This document shows, in pieces, positions 1 to 7,400 of a DNA stretch of 8,311 bases. Below the pieces are notes generated by a model. It was not told where the DNA came from. It made no database searches and was given only the letters and a program-made list of their open reading frames with translations. The translations under genes and the position numbers were made by a program. This DNA comes from Acidobacteriaceae bacterium (GTDB taxonomy: Bacteria > Acidobacteriota > Terriglobia > Terriglobales > Acidobacteriaceae). The DNA lies in the NCBI GenBank assembly GCA_003133425.1, contig PKXI01000305.1, forward strand, positions 1 through 8,311, in the 5' to 3' direction. Each line of letters begins with the position of its first letter. Positions within the stretch are counted from its first letter, which is position 1.

Positions 1-146
1 CGCATGTCTTCAGTGCACCTCTTAAATAGAATTCTGTGAATGCTGGGCCTGAACCGGCGTGACATTCCAGCCAGTGACGAAAATGACACGCGACACCCGG
101 CCAATCGGCCCGAGCGGATGCGTCAATCTAATGTGGAGAGGAACAA

Positions 147-573
147 CTAGGCGAGGACGGGTGGGGGGGCGAACAAAGAATACATTGAACAGGCCGCAAT
201 GAAGATGCCACGAATGACTCGCGCGCTGTTCCCTTTGGCCTGATGCTTGCGGGTTCAATATGCTGAGGACCAGCAAAGGAACAAAGAAGACGGTGGTAGG
301 AACGGTGTAACTAACCCTGGTGGTAGTTTTCGTTCGAACTACGAGTGGGCTTTCCGATGTGCCGGATTGCTCATTCCTGGATAGGAGTTTGGCCTGTGGA
401 ATCTGATGAGAAGCTGCCTGGGGTGGATCATAAAGTGAAAGTTTGTATTGCAGGCCTCACGCGAAAACGCACACAGCCAATCCCAGGAACGCAAGGATTC
501 CAAAGAGGCTAAATTGACGAGTTGCGCTCCAACGTTGCACTTTCACCTGGATATAGTTCGATTCCTGACCCAT
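147..573 (-). pseudogene. Broken gene for small two-helix membrane protein, acidobacterial-type hypothetical
   Basis: Read leftward from ATG at 573, one frame gives a coherent small membrane protein. It has a hydrophilic start (MGQESNYIQVK), a first hydrophobic segment (FSLFGILAFLGLAVCVFA), a polar middle (LYDPPQAASHQIPQAKLLS), a second hydrophobic segment (TVFFVPLLVLSILNP) and a basic tail (SWHLHCGLFNVFFVRPP). Two lesions break it. TGA at 459-457 falls at the end of helix 1, where tryptophan (TGG) would fit. A run of seven G at 163-169 appears one base too long: with six, the frame would end ...VRPPPVLA then TAG at 149-147. As it stands the frame runs on to about position 22. Function is unknown. 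From memory, similar unstudied proteins occur in acidobacteria; that is recall, not a search. A sequencing error could explain either lesion, less easily both. The start is uncertain because no good ribosome binding site precedes 573. Confidence 0.6.
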
Positions 574-646
574 TCGGCTGATGCAGCCCGTAACCGCGCC
601 AACCCGTAAGAGACCCCAAGTTGTTGGATTGCATTATCGCGCAAAT

Positions 647-660
647 AGGTTGCTCAACCT
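647..660. repeat. 14-bp palindrome, possible operator
   Basis: AGGTTGCTCAACCT consists of two perfect 6-bp arms (AGGTTG and CAACCT) around two central bases. On the - strand it lies just upstream of a -10-like GATAAT (638-633) and would overlap the -35 position (661-656, TAGGTT, a poor match). That is a usual place for a repressor site. The palindrome is seen directly; the operator role is only inferred, and the gene it would serve (573-147) is broken. Confidence 0.35.
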
Positions 661-680
661 ACCTTTAAAAGCACCCGGTA

Positions 681-697
681 GCGGCAAGACTTGCCGC
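681..697. repeat. Perfect 8-bp inverted repeat with one-base loop
   Basis: GCGGCAAG and CTTGCCGC are perfect reverse complements separated by a single A. No T-run follows on either strand, so it is not a typical intrinsic terminator. It could be a cruciform or protein-binding site, or one copy of a dispersed palindromic repeat. Confidence 0.6.
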
Positions 698-844
698 GGG
701 CCGTCAGCTAACCAACATGCGCAAGGAACCCTGCATGCCCTCCAGGCGCGCAGCGTAGCCGCGTTCGCCAGGGCCCGCTGTGGCATGCCGCTCGTGAGAC
801 TCAGATGGAGTTCGCCGCAATGATCAGAGTTGGGGTTGGTTGCA

Positions 845-1075
845 TGAATCGGAGATTCGATGAACCTCGTCATCGCATCGAAAGGCAAATCAAAGCTCAA
901 TAAAGATAGCTCCGTCTTCAATCGTGATTGCGATGCCGGCGGGGCAGGATGCCGAGAGCATGCGATGCTTGTTGCCGAGGATCAACTCAGTGTTCGTCCC
1001 GATATCCATGACCGCGACGAGGCGCTCTTCATGCGCCAGATCGACGGCCAGCAGGGAGTGCGCTGAAAAGACCGA
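845..1075 (-). pseudogene. Remnant of RACo-like (DUF4445, ASKHA-fold) corrinoid-protein activator
   Basis: The leftward frame contains SLLAVDLAHEERLVAV, then MDIGTNTELILGNKHRMLSA (about 1010-951), then SCPAG. The pattern DIGTN-E, a short loop, then an [S/T]xxAGPAFEG-like motif is the nucleotide-binding core of the DUF4445 ASKHA domain. Intact RACo proteins use ATP to re-reduce inactive Co(II) corrinoid proteins; they are several hundred residues long and usually carry an N-terminal [2Fe-2S] domain. Only about 60 residues remain here. After SCPAG the match degrades (IAITIEDGAI where PAFEGGAI is expected) and the frame stops at TGA near 890. A weak continuation, resembling AFDGAIE plus a valine-histidine stretch, can be traced to about 845 in shifted frames. 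Neither the N-terminal domain nor the rest of the ATPase domain is visible, so this is an internal fragment of a dead gene. I am fairly sure of the family and unsure of the ends. Confidence 0.55.
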
Positions 1076-1154
1076 TTTCGGTTTTAAACTACCCTCAGTT
1101 GCACCGAATGTACAGAAAATGGAGGAAAAATACAAAGCGAAGAAAGCCGCTTAA

Positions 1155-1562
1155 GTCTTTTGGATTGTGCGAGAAAGGATGGTCGGCTCTAGAGGACAAT
1201 CTGAGGACTTCTATGCTCCAAAGCTGGGAAAAATGGGACGCGGCCCCGTAGAATATCGCTTTGCCACCGCAGTGGTCCATTTCGTTAAACTCCTGATTTG
1301 TAGCCCGATCAATAGGAAACCTCTGCGAACTCGGAAAGGCAGAGCTGTTCAGTACCGGAGAGATCGATTGTTCTGGGCCTGGCAATCTCAGGACTGACCT
1401 TGGCGTCCGCGTGTGCTTGTTCTTGTGGCGGAGACGGCCTCCAACCGCAGCAGCATACAGCATAATTCAGATTGTCAACTCTGAGGATCGCGTCAGTGGC
1501 CTTTCTGAATCCTGAAAGCTCTGTCTCGCTCCAACCTATCCAGCCCTGATATAGAATCGGGG
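1155..1562. other. Intergenic stretch upstream of the efflux operon; no supportable gene
   Basis: No frame on either strand has both a credible start and a recognisable product. The leader of the efflux operon must lie at the right end: a -10-like TATAGA at 1550-1555 sits just upstream of the small membrane protein gene, but I cannot find a matching -35. On the - strand, TTGACA (1478-1473) followed 15 bases later by TATGCT (1457-1452) is a weak leftward promoter candidate. A start-less hydrophobic, cysteine-rich frame lies at 1367-1465 (see findings). Confidence 0.45.
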
Positions 1563-1958
1563 ATGAGCATGGAATTATTCCTCAATTCCGCCTGGGCAGT
1601 GATGGCGATGGTCATCGTGATTCTTTGGCTTCGCCTTGAGGGTCGAGCCAAAGCCGAGACGCGCTTGTCCTTCATTGCTCTAGTGATGCTCATCGTCGTC
1701 CTCTTTCCAGTGATATCGGTCAGCGATGATTTGTGGTCGCTTCAAAATCCGGCAGAGACCGACAGTTACCAGCGTCGTGATCACCAGGGCTCGTGCCCGC
1801 ACTCTATATTTCCAGTAATTTCCGCACCGCCAGAGACTGCGCCTGCTGAGCTGACCTTCGGCTTCCATGGGTTTGTCGCGCCAATCAGTCTCACGGAGCT
1901 GGCCGTGGAAAACCCCGCCCTTGCCCCCATCCAGAATCGCCCCCCTCCCTCCGCCTGA
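1563..1958 (+). CDS. Small two-helix membrane protein leading the metal-efflux operon
   Basis: Predicted protein of 131 residues. Two hydrophobic segments (about 9-23 and 35-53) are separated by a basic loop (R24, R28, K30, R34). By the positive-inside rule the loop faces the cytoplasm and both ends face the periplasm. The remaining 75 or so residues are polar and proline-rich; they include RRDHQGSCPH (71-80), which could contact metal, and end in APIQNRPPPSA. No enzyme motif is visible and I do not know the function. The second ATG, at 1569, has the better-spaced GGGG (1559-1562) upstream and may be the true start, giving 129 residues. The gene is 74 bp ahead of czcC on the same strand with no terminator between them, so cotranscription is likely and an accessory role in metal export is plausible but inferred. 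The proline-rich ending resembles that of the broken membrane protein at 573-147. Confidence 0.75.
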   Translation: MSMELFLNSAWAVMAMVIVILWLRLEGRAKAETRLSFIALVMLIVVLFPVISVSDDLWSLQNPAETDSYQRRDHQGSCPHSIFPVISAPPETAPAELTFGFHGFVAPISLTELAVENPALAPIQNRPPPSA

Positions 1959-2032
1959 TCGCTTCTCCTCCTTCGATACAAGTCCTACCTTTTCCCTCTG
2001 ATCGCCGCTAGAAAACGGCGTAAAGGATACTT

Positions 2033-3328
2033 ATGAAACAGTTATTCCCCACTAGATCTGCCCCGGTGGCAGCAGTTGTGCTTTTTCTTGCGGCCGCATT
2101 TTGCCAAGCGCAGCAAAGCCTCACCTGGGAACAAGTGAAGACCAGATTTGAGACAAACAATCCTGAACTCAAGGCTGACTCCGATAGCGTGGACGAGATG
2201 AAGGCTGCCGAAGTGACCGCATTTCTTCGTCCTAACCCCCTGGTCCGTCTGTCCAGTGACGGAATCCAGGTTGCTCCGCATACGACTGCCGGCTTGGGAA
2301 CGCACTGGCTTCCGTTAACCGGCGCCCAACTCGTTCCCAGCATCAGCTACCTGCACGAGCGCGAGCACAAGCGCGAACTGCGGCTGCAAAGTGCGAAAGA
2401 AGGAACACAGATCGCGGGTTCGCAACACGCGGATCTGGAGCGCAACCTCTTATTCGTTTTGCGCACGTCGTTCGTCCAGACGCTGCAAGCCAAGGCGGTC
2501 CTGGAATTAGCCACCGCCGATCTCGCCTACTATGACAAGATCATCGAGATCAGTCGAGCCCGCTTCAAAGCCGGAGACATCCCGCACATCGACCTGGTCC
2601 GTATCGAACTGCTGCGCGCACAATATGAGGTGGAACTGCAATCTGCCATTGTCGATCTGCGCACAGCTAAGATCCAGCTACAACAACTCCTCAATGACCG
2701 TGCGCCTGTAGAGCAGTTCGACGTGATGGGTCCCTTCGATTTTTCCGATGAGATCAAACCACTGGAAGACTTTCGTCAAATCGCCCTCGACCAGCGGCCC
2801 GACCTGCGAGCGGCGCTCGAATCGGTGCAGCAGGCCCAGACCAATCACAAGCTGGCCGTCGCTAATGGGTCGGCCGATCCAACCTTCAGCACGTGGTACT
2901 CGTATAACCCCGCATTCAACAACCCCTTTGGCCGCTATACGGTGGGTGCGAGTGTGAATGTCCCGCTGCGCGTCTTCGACCGCAACCAGGGCGAGAAACA
3001 GCGCACGCAAATCGACATCGATCGCAATCAGAGGCTCACCGATGCCGCACAAGCGCAGGTTTTCAGCGATGTCGACTCCGCCTATGCGCAAATCGTTAGC
3101 GGCATTGCACTGCTCAAGCCATACAAAGCGCAATACAAGGGCCAAGCATTGGACGTGCGCGATACCGTTACTTACGCATATGAGCACGGTGGCGCCTCTC
3201 TGATGGATTTTCTGAACGCGCAGAGCGAATATCGAGCTGTGCAACTGGCCTATGTACAACTGGTCGGCTCATATCTGACTGCCGCCGGCCAGCTCAATCT
3301 CGCAGTCGGACGCGAGGTAATTCAGTGA
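2033..3328 (+). CDS. czcC: CzcC-like outer-membrane channel of tripartite metal efflux pump (TolC/OMF family)
   Basis: A 431-residue outer-membrane efflux protein, normal in length for the family. It would trimerise into a channel through the outer membrane with a helical barrel reaching into the periplasm, giving the RND pump its exit duct. The N-terminus is a standard signal peptide: basic start, hydrophobic PVAAVVLFLAAAF, probable cleavage after CQA (residue 26). There is no convincing lipobox, so unlike many relatives it is probably not lipid-anchored. Two outer-membrane efflux repeats follow (about 30-220 and 240-425). Each ends in a long heptad-rich helix and carries a turn motif: RFKAGDIPHIDL (from 177) and YEHGGASLMDFLNAQ (from 383). 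AAAGGA at 2022-2027, five bases before the ATG, supports the start. The stop overlaps the czcB start in GTGA, pointing to coupled translation. The family is clear; the metal is not. Confidence 0.94.
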   Translation: MKQLFPTRSAPVAAVVLFLAAAFCQAQQSLTWEQVKTRFETNNPELKADSDSVDEMKAAEVTAFLRPNPLVRLSSDGIQVAPHTTAGLGTHWLPLTGAQLVPSISYLHEREHKRELRLQSAKEGTQIAGSQHADLERNLLFVLRTSFVQTLQAKAVLELATADLAYYDKIIEISRARFKAGDIPHIDLVRIELLRAQYEVELQSAIVDLRTAKIQLQQLLNDRAPVEQFDVMGPFDFSDEIKPLEDFRQIALDQRPDLRAALESVQQAQTNHKLAVANGSADPTFSTWYSYNPAFNNPFGRYTVGASVNVPLRVFDRNQGEKQRTQIDIDRNQRLTDAAQAQVFSDVDSAYAQIVSGIALLKPYKAQYKGQALDVRDTVTYAYEHGGASLMDFLNAQSEYRAVQLAYVQLVGSYLTAAGQLNLAVGREVIQ

Positions 3329-4488
3329 TATCCAGAGACTCGTTCAAGAAATATCGCGTTGCCACATTAGCCTGCGCTGTTGCGGCGTCGCTGACCCTGG
3401 CTTTTTCCGGCTGTAAAGGCAAACAGGAAGGCGGCGGCGCCCCCCCGCCAGCCCATGTTATTCCGGTTCCCGACATGAACCTGATAACAATCGACAGCAA
3501 CGACGTCGGCAAATTTCAGCTCATCCCAGCCGAGAGGGTTCAGTTGGCCGGCGTTCTGAATGCCACCGGCGCAATATTTCCCGACATCTCCCGCGAAGTT
3601 CCCGTCATCTCAATGGCGAATGGCCGTGTGGTGGACATCAGGGCTCGCATCGACGACAACGTGAAGCGCGGGCAATTGCTGCTGAAGGTGCAAAGCCCAG
3701 ACATCACCAATGCTTTCGATACTTATCTGAAGGCAGCCAATGACGAACAACTCGCCAACAAGGCCTATCTTCGCAGCCAGGATCTGTTCCAGCACGGCGC
3801 CGTTTCACAGGCAATGCTGGAGCAGGCGGAGGACACTGAGAGGAACGCAAAAGCGGACGTGACAGCAGCCGATGAGCAGTTGAAAACACTCGGCGTGGAC
3901 AAAGACCACCCCAGCAGTGTCGTCAATGTTTATGCTCCGATCAGCGGAGTCATCGTTGCGCAGAATGTGACCAATGCGTCGGCTGCGGGCGTGGGCCTTT
4001 CCGGTTCGGCCACTGCCTTTACCATCGCCGACCTCTCCAGAGTCTGGGTCGTGTGCGATGTCTATGAGAACGACATTCCAAAGCTCCAACTCGGCCAGGA
4101 AGCGAAAATCACGATCAATGCCTATCCTGGCCGCCCGCTCGCGGGCCACGTCAGCGATATCGGCCCAATCCTCGATCCTTCATCGCGAACGGCCAAGGTA
4201 CGCATCGAGGTGGCCAATCCTGGTTTCCTGAAGTTGGGGATGTTTGCCACGGCTAGCTTCACCAGCCAGATAAAGGAGACACACGCCGCGGTTCCGGCCG
4301 AGGCGATTCTTCACCTGCATGACCGAGACTGGGTTTTTGTGCCGGCGGGAGCCAGCCAGTTCAAGCGCACGGAGGTTCACGCTGGCCAGATGCTCAGTGG
4401 TAACCGGCAGGAGATTCTATCGGGTCTTGAACCTGGCCAGCAGATCGTGGCCAATGCGTTGCTGCTTGAAGCAGCGGGGAGCCAGTAG
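3325..4488 (+). CDS. czcB: CzcB-like periplasmic adaptor lipoprotein of metal efflux pump (membrane fusion protein)
   Basis: A 387-residue adaptor that bridges the inner-membrane pump and the outer-membrane channel in the periplasm. The start is GTG at 3325, with GAGG at 3314-3317 seven bases upstream. The hydrophobic leader ends in a lipobox-like FSGC, so C30 is probably the lipidated first residue of the mature protein. A glycine- and proline-rich linker (GGGAPPPAH) follows. Then come the first half of the lipoyl-like domain (about 96-127, with ANGRVVDIRARIDDNVKRGQ), a helical hairpin (about 128-195), the second lipoyl half (VYAPISGVIV, from about 200) and the beta-barrel (about 230-312, with FTIADLSRVWVVCDVYEND). 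A membrane-proximal domain closes the protein. It has no histidine-rich N-terminal metal-binding region like that of classical CzcB, so metal hand-off by that route is not evident. The stop TAG directly abuts the czcA ATG. Confidence 0.94.
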   Translation: MISRDSFKKYRVATLACAVAASLTLAFSGCKGKQEGGGAPPPAHVIPVPDMNLITIDSNDVGKFQLIPAERVQLAGVLNATGAIFPDISREVPVISMANGRVVDIRARIDDNVKRGQLLLKVQSPDITNAFDTYLKAANDEQLANKAYLRSQDLFQHGAVSQAMLEQAEDTERNAKADVTAADEQLKTLGVDKDHPSSVVNVYAPISGVIVAQNVTNASAAGVGLSGSATAFTIADLSRVWVVCDVYENDIPKLQLGQEAKITINAYPGRPLAGHVSDIGPILDPSSRTAKVRIEVANPGFLKLGMFATASFTSQIKETHAAVPAEAILHLHDRDWVFVPAGASQFKRTEVHAGQMLSGNRQEILSGLEPGQQIVANALLLEAAGSQ

Positions 4489-7400
4489 ATGCTGCGCGCA
4501 CTTGTTGATTTCGCGCTGAAAAACCGGTGGCTGGTCCTTGGCGGAGTCGTGGTGCTCACTGCGTGGGGCATCGTCTCTTTCCGCAACCTGCCCATCGAGG
4601 CCTACCCCGACGTAGCTAACAACTACGTTCAGATCATCACCCAATGGCCAGGCCGCAGCGCCGAGGAAATTGAACGCCAGGTGACCGTGCCGGTGGAGAT
4701 TCAGATGGCCGGCATTCCCCACCTAACGCATCTGCGCTCAACCACACTTGCCGGCCTGTCCAGCCTCATGCTCATCTTCGATGACGACTCGACCAGCGAC
4801 ATGAATCGCGAACACGTGCTCGAACGCCTTGGCCAGGTGAACCTTCCCGCTGGCCTGGTTCCGCAGATGGGTACGGACTGGAGCCCGGTCGGCCAGATCT
4901 ACTGGTACACGCTTGAGAGCACGAACCCCGCCTACGACGTGATGGAGAAAAAGTCGCTCGAAGATTGGACGCTGGAGAAATCGTTCAAGGGCGTCAATGG
5001 AGTAGTGGACGTGTCCAGCTTCGGGGGCCCGACCAAGGAATATCAAATCATGCTCGCCCCTGAAAAGCTGGTCGCGTACGGCCTCTCAATCAGTCAGGTG
5101 GAGCAACAAGTGGCCGCCAACAACTCCAACGGCGGCGGCAGCTTCATTGAGGAGGGCACGCAGCAGATCAACGTTCAGTCGCTTGGCCTTTACTCGAGCG
5201 TATCCGACATCGAGAACACCGTCGTCAAGACAACAAACGGCACTGCCATCAAGATCAAAGACATTGCGACCGTCGCGCAGGGCCCGAGGATTCGGCTGGG
5301 GCAGATTGGCCGGGCCACCCATCTGCCCAATGGAGACATTGTCGACAATCCCGATACCGTCGAGGGTATTGTGTTGCTCCAAAAGGGCGACGACTCGGAC
5401 CCTGTTCTGCTGGGTATCCATGAAGAAGTGAACAAACTTAACGGCGGCATTCTTCCCAAAGGCGTGAAGATCGTTCCCTTCCTCGATCGCTCCGATCTGG
5501 TCAAGTTCACCGTGGAAACCGTTGAACACAACCTGACAGCCGGCGTGGTTCTCGTCTCCATCATTCTCTTTCTCTTTCTGGGTAACGTGCGCGGCGCCAT
5601 AATTGTTGCGCTCACAATTCCATTCGCCTTGCTATTCGCGGCTATTTGCCTGGATCTCATTCATATTCCCGCGAACCTGCTTTCGCTCGGCGCGCTGGAT
5701 TTCGGTATGGTTGTTGACGGCTCCGTGGTCATGATCGAGAACATCGTCCGTCACCTCTCGCTCGAAAATGACAAGCGGACTCCGACGCAGAAGATCCGTG
5801 ACGCCGCGCATGAGGTGCAGCGGCCAGTCTTCTTTGCTCGCGGCATCATCATCGCTTCCTATCTACCCATCTTCACTTTGGAGGCCGTCGAAGGTCGGCT
5901 GTTCAAGCCGATGGCGTGGACGGTCACGTTTGCATTGATCGGCGCGCTGGTCTTTGCCATCCTTGTCGCTCCCGTCATGGGAGGCATCGCCTTCCAGAAA
6001 GGAGCAAAGGAGTGGCAGAACCCCATGATGGAATGGCTCACCGCTCGTTATCGCACTGCGGTTCGCGCGGCCATTATGCATCGCAACACCACGCTGGGTA
6101 TCTCGATGGCGCTCTTTATCATCGCCATTTATTTGTCTTTCGGTGGGCCGATCGGATCGGAGTTCCTGCCCCATCTCGATGAGGGCTCCATTTGGGTGCG
6201 CGGAACACTGCCTCCAAGTGAAGGTCCCACGGCAAGCATTGACTTCGCCAACAAGGCGCGGCTTGTGATGGCCTCCTTTCCGGAAGTTACGCAGGTTGTC
6301 AGCCAGACCGGGCGGCCCGACGATGGCACTGATACCGCCGGGTTTTTCAACACCGAGTATTTTGTCGATTTGAAAAGAAAGGAACAATGGCGCCCCGTCT
6401 TCCACCAGAACAAGGAGGCGCTGATCGCCGCCATCGACGAGCAGTTGGAGAAGTTTCCCGGTGTCCTCTGGAACTACTCACAGCCAATCTCGGACAACAT
6501 GGAAGAGGCTGTTTCCGGCGTCAAAGGCGAATTGGCGGTCAAGCTTTACGGTGACAATTTGCGCACGCTGGAGCACACGGCTGAAATCATCCAGGCACAA
6601 ATGGGCTCGGTCCAAGGCATTGAGGACCTGGGTATCTTCAGGATTGTCGGCCAGCCAAACCTGAACTTCACCGTGGACCGGGATGCCGCTGCGCGGTGGG
6701 GCATTAACGTCGCGGATATCCAGGACGCACTTCAAACCGCCATCGGCTCAAGCGCCCTGACCCAGGTTCAACAAGGCGAGGCGCGCTACGATGTGACGCT
6801 TCGCTATGACAAGCAGTATCGCGACACACGTGAAGCAATTGAAGACGTGCGCCTGCTGGCGCCTTCAGGCGAACGTGTTTCTCTGGCGCAACTGGCGAAG
6901 ATCTCCACCGACGACGGCGCCGAGCAGATCAATCGCGAGGGAGGCGAGCGCTACATCGCCATCAAGTACTCAGTCCGCGGGCGCGATTTGGGTTCCACTG
7001 TGGAAGAGGCCATCAGCAAGGTGGAACACAACGTGAAACTGCCCTCCGGTTATCACCTTGAGTGGGCCGGCGAATACGCAAGCCAGAAACGCGCCGACAA
7101 GCGGATGGCACTCGTCATACCTATCACCGTGCTGGTAATTTTTCTCATCCTCTACACCATGTTCCGGTCCTACAAGTGGTCCATACTGGTCCTGGTGTCG
7201 GTCATCATGGCCTCGATCGGTGGACCGCTGGCACTGTTCCTAACGCACACCAACTTCTCGGTGTCCTCGGCCGTCGGATTCCTGGCGCTCTTCGGGGTCT
7301 CGGTTGAGACTGGCGTAATCATGATCGAATTCATCAACCAACTGCGCTCCCGTCGCAGAGGATCGGAACAGTTCAGCAAGGAAAACATCATCGAGGCTGC

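Larger units (their letters stand above)
574..844. other. No supportable gene; hairpin, palindrome and short direct repeats
   Basis: I see no convincing coding sequence here. The overlapping frames on both strands are arginine- and alanine-rich, as expected of GC-rich non-coding DNA. The stretch does hold a perfect hairpin (681-697), a 14-bp palindrome (647-660), a leftward -10-like box GATAAT (638-633) and a near-repeat, CAGCCCGTAA at 584-593 and CAACCCGTAA at 600-609. It lies immediately upstream of the broken - strand gene starting at 573 and may contain that gene's old promoter region. Confidence 0.5.

Noticed and set aside
323..342. tRNA-like T-arm (GTTCGAAC) and a 6-bp stem
   Set aside because: No acceptor or anticodon stem fits around it, and the bases are explained by the coding frame of the broken - strand gene.
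457..459. In-frame TGA as a selenocysteine codon
   Set aside because: The context (end of a transmembrane helix) suits tryptophan, no selenocysteine-insertion hairpin is apparent just after it, and a second lesion downstream points to decay.
634..921. 95-codon - strand frame, possibly a mobile-element protein fragment
   Set aside because: Its Arg/Ala/Trp-rich sequence has no transposase, integrase or intron-protein motif; only the first few codons overlap the weak RACo trace.
1095..1463. 122-codon open frame on the - strand upstream of the RACo relic
   Set aside because: No recognisable domain or ribosome binding site, and the composition looks random; I could not link it to the RACo N-terminal domain.
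1452..1478. Leftward promoter TTGACA, 15 bp, TATGCT
   Set aside because: The spacing is short, the -10 matches at only four of six bases, and no intact - strand gene lies downstream.
1550..1555. TATAGA as the -10 box of the efflux operon
   Set aside because: No acceptable -35 hexamer lies 16-18 bp upstream, so it is noted in the text but not annotated as a promoter.
2678..3259. 193-codon open frame on the - strand
   Set aside because: It lies wholly within czcC, antisense, with no recognisable domain and no ribosome binding site; a shadow of a GC-rich gene.
5863..6405. 180-codon open frame on the - strand
   Set aside because: Antisense to the czcA membrane and periplasmic regions, with polar low-complexity composition and no recognisable domain.
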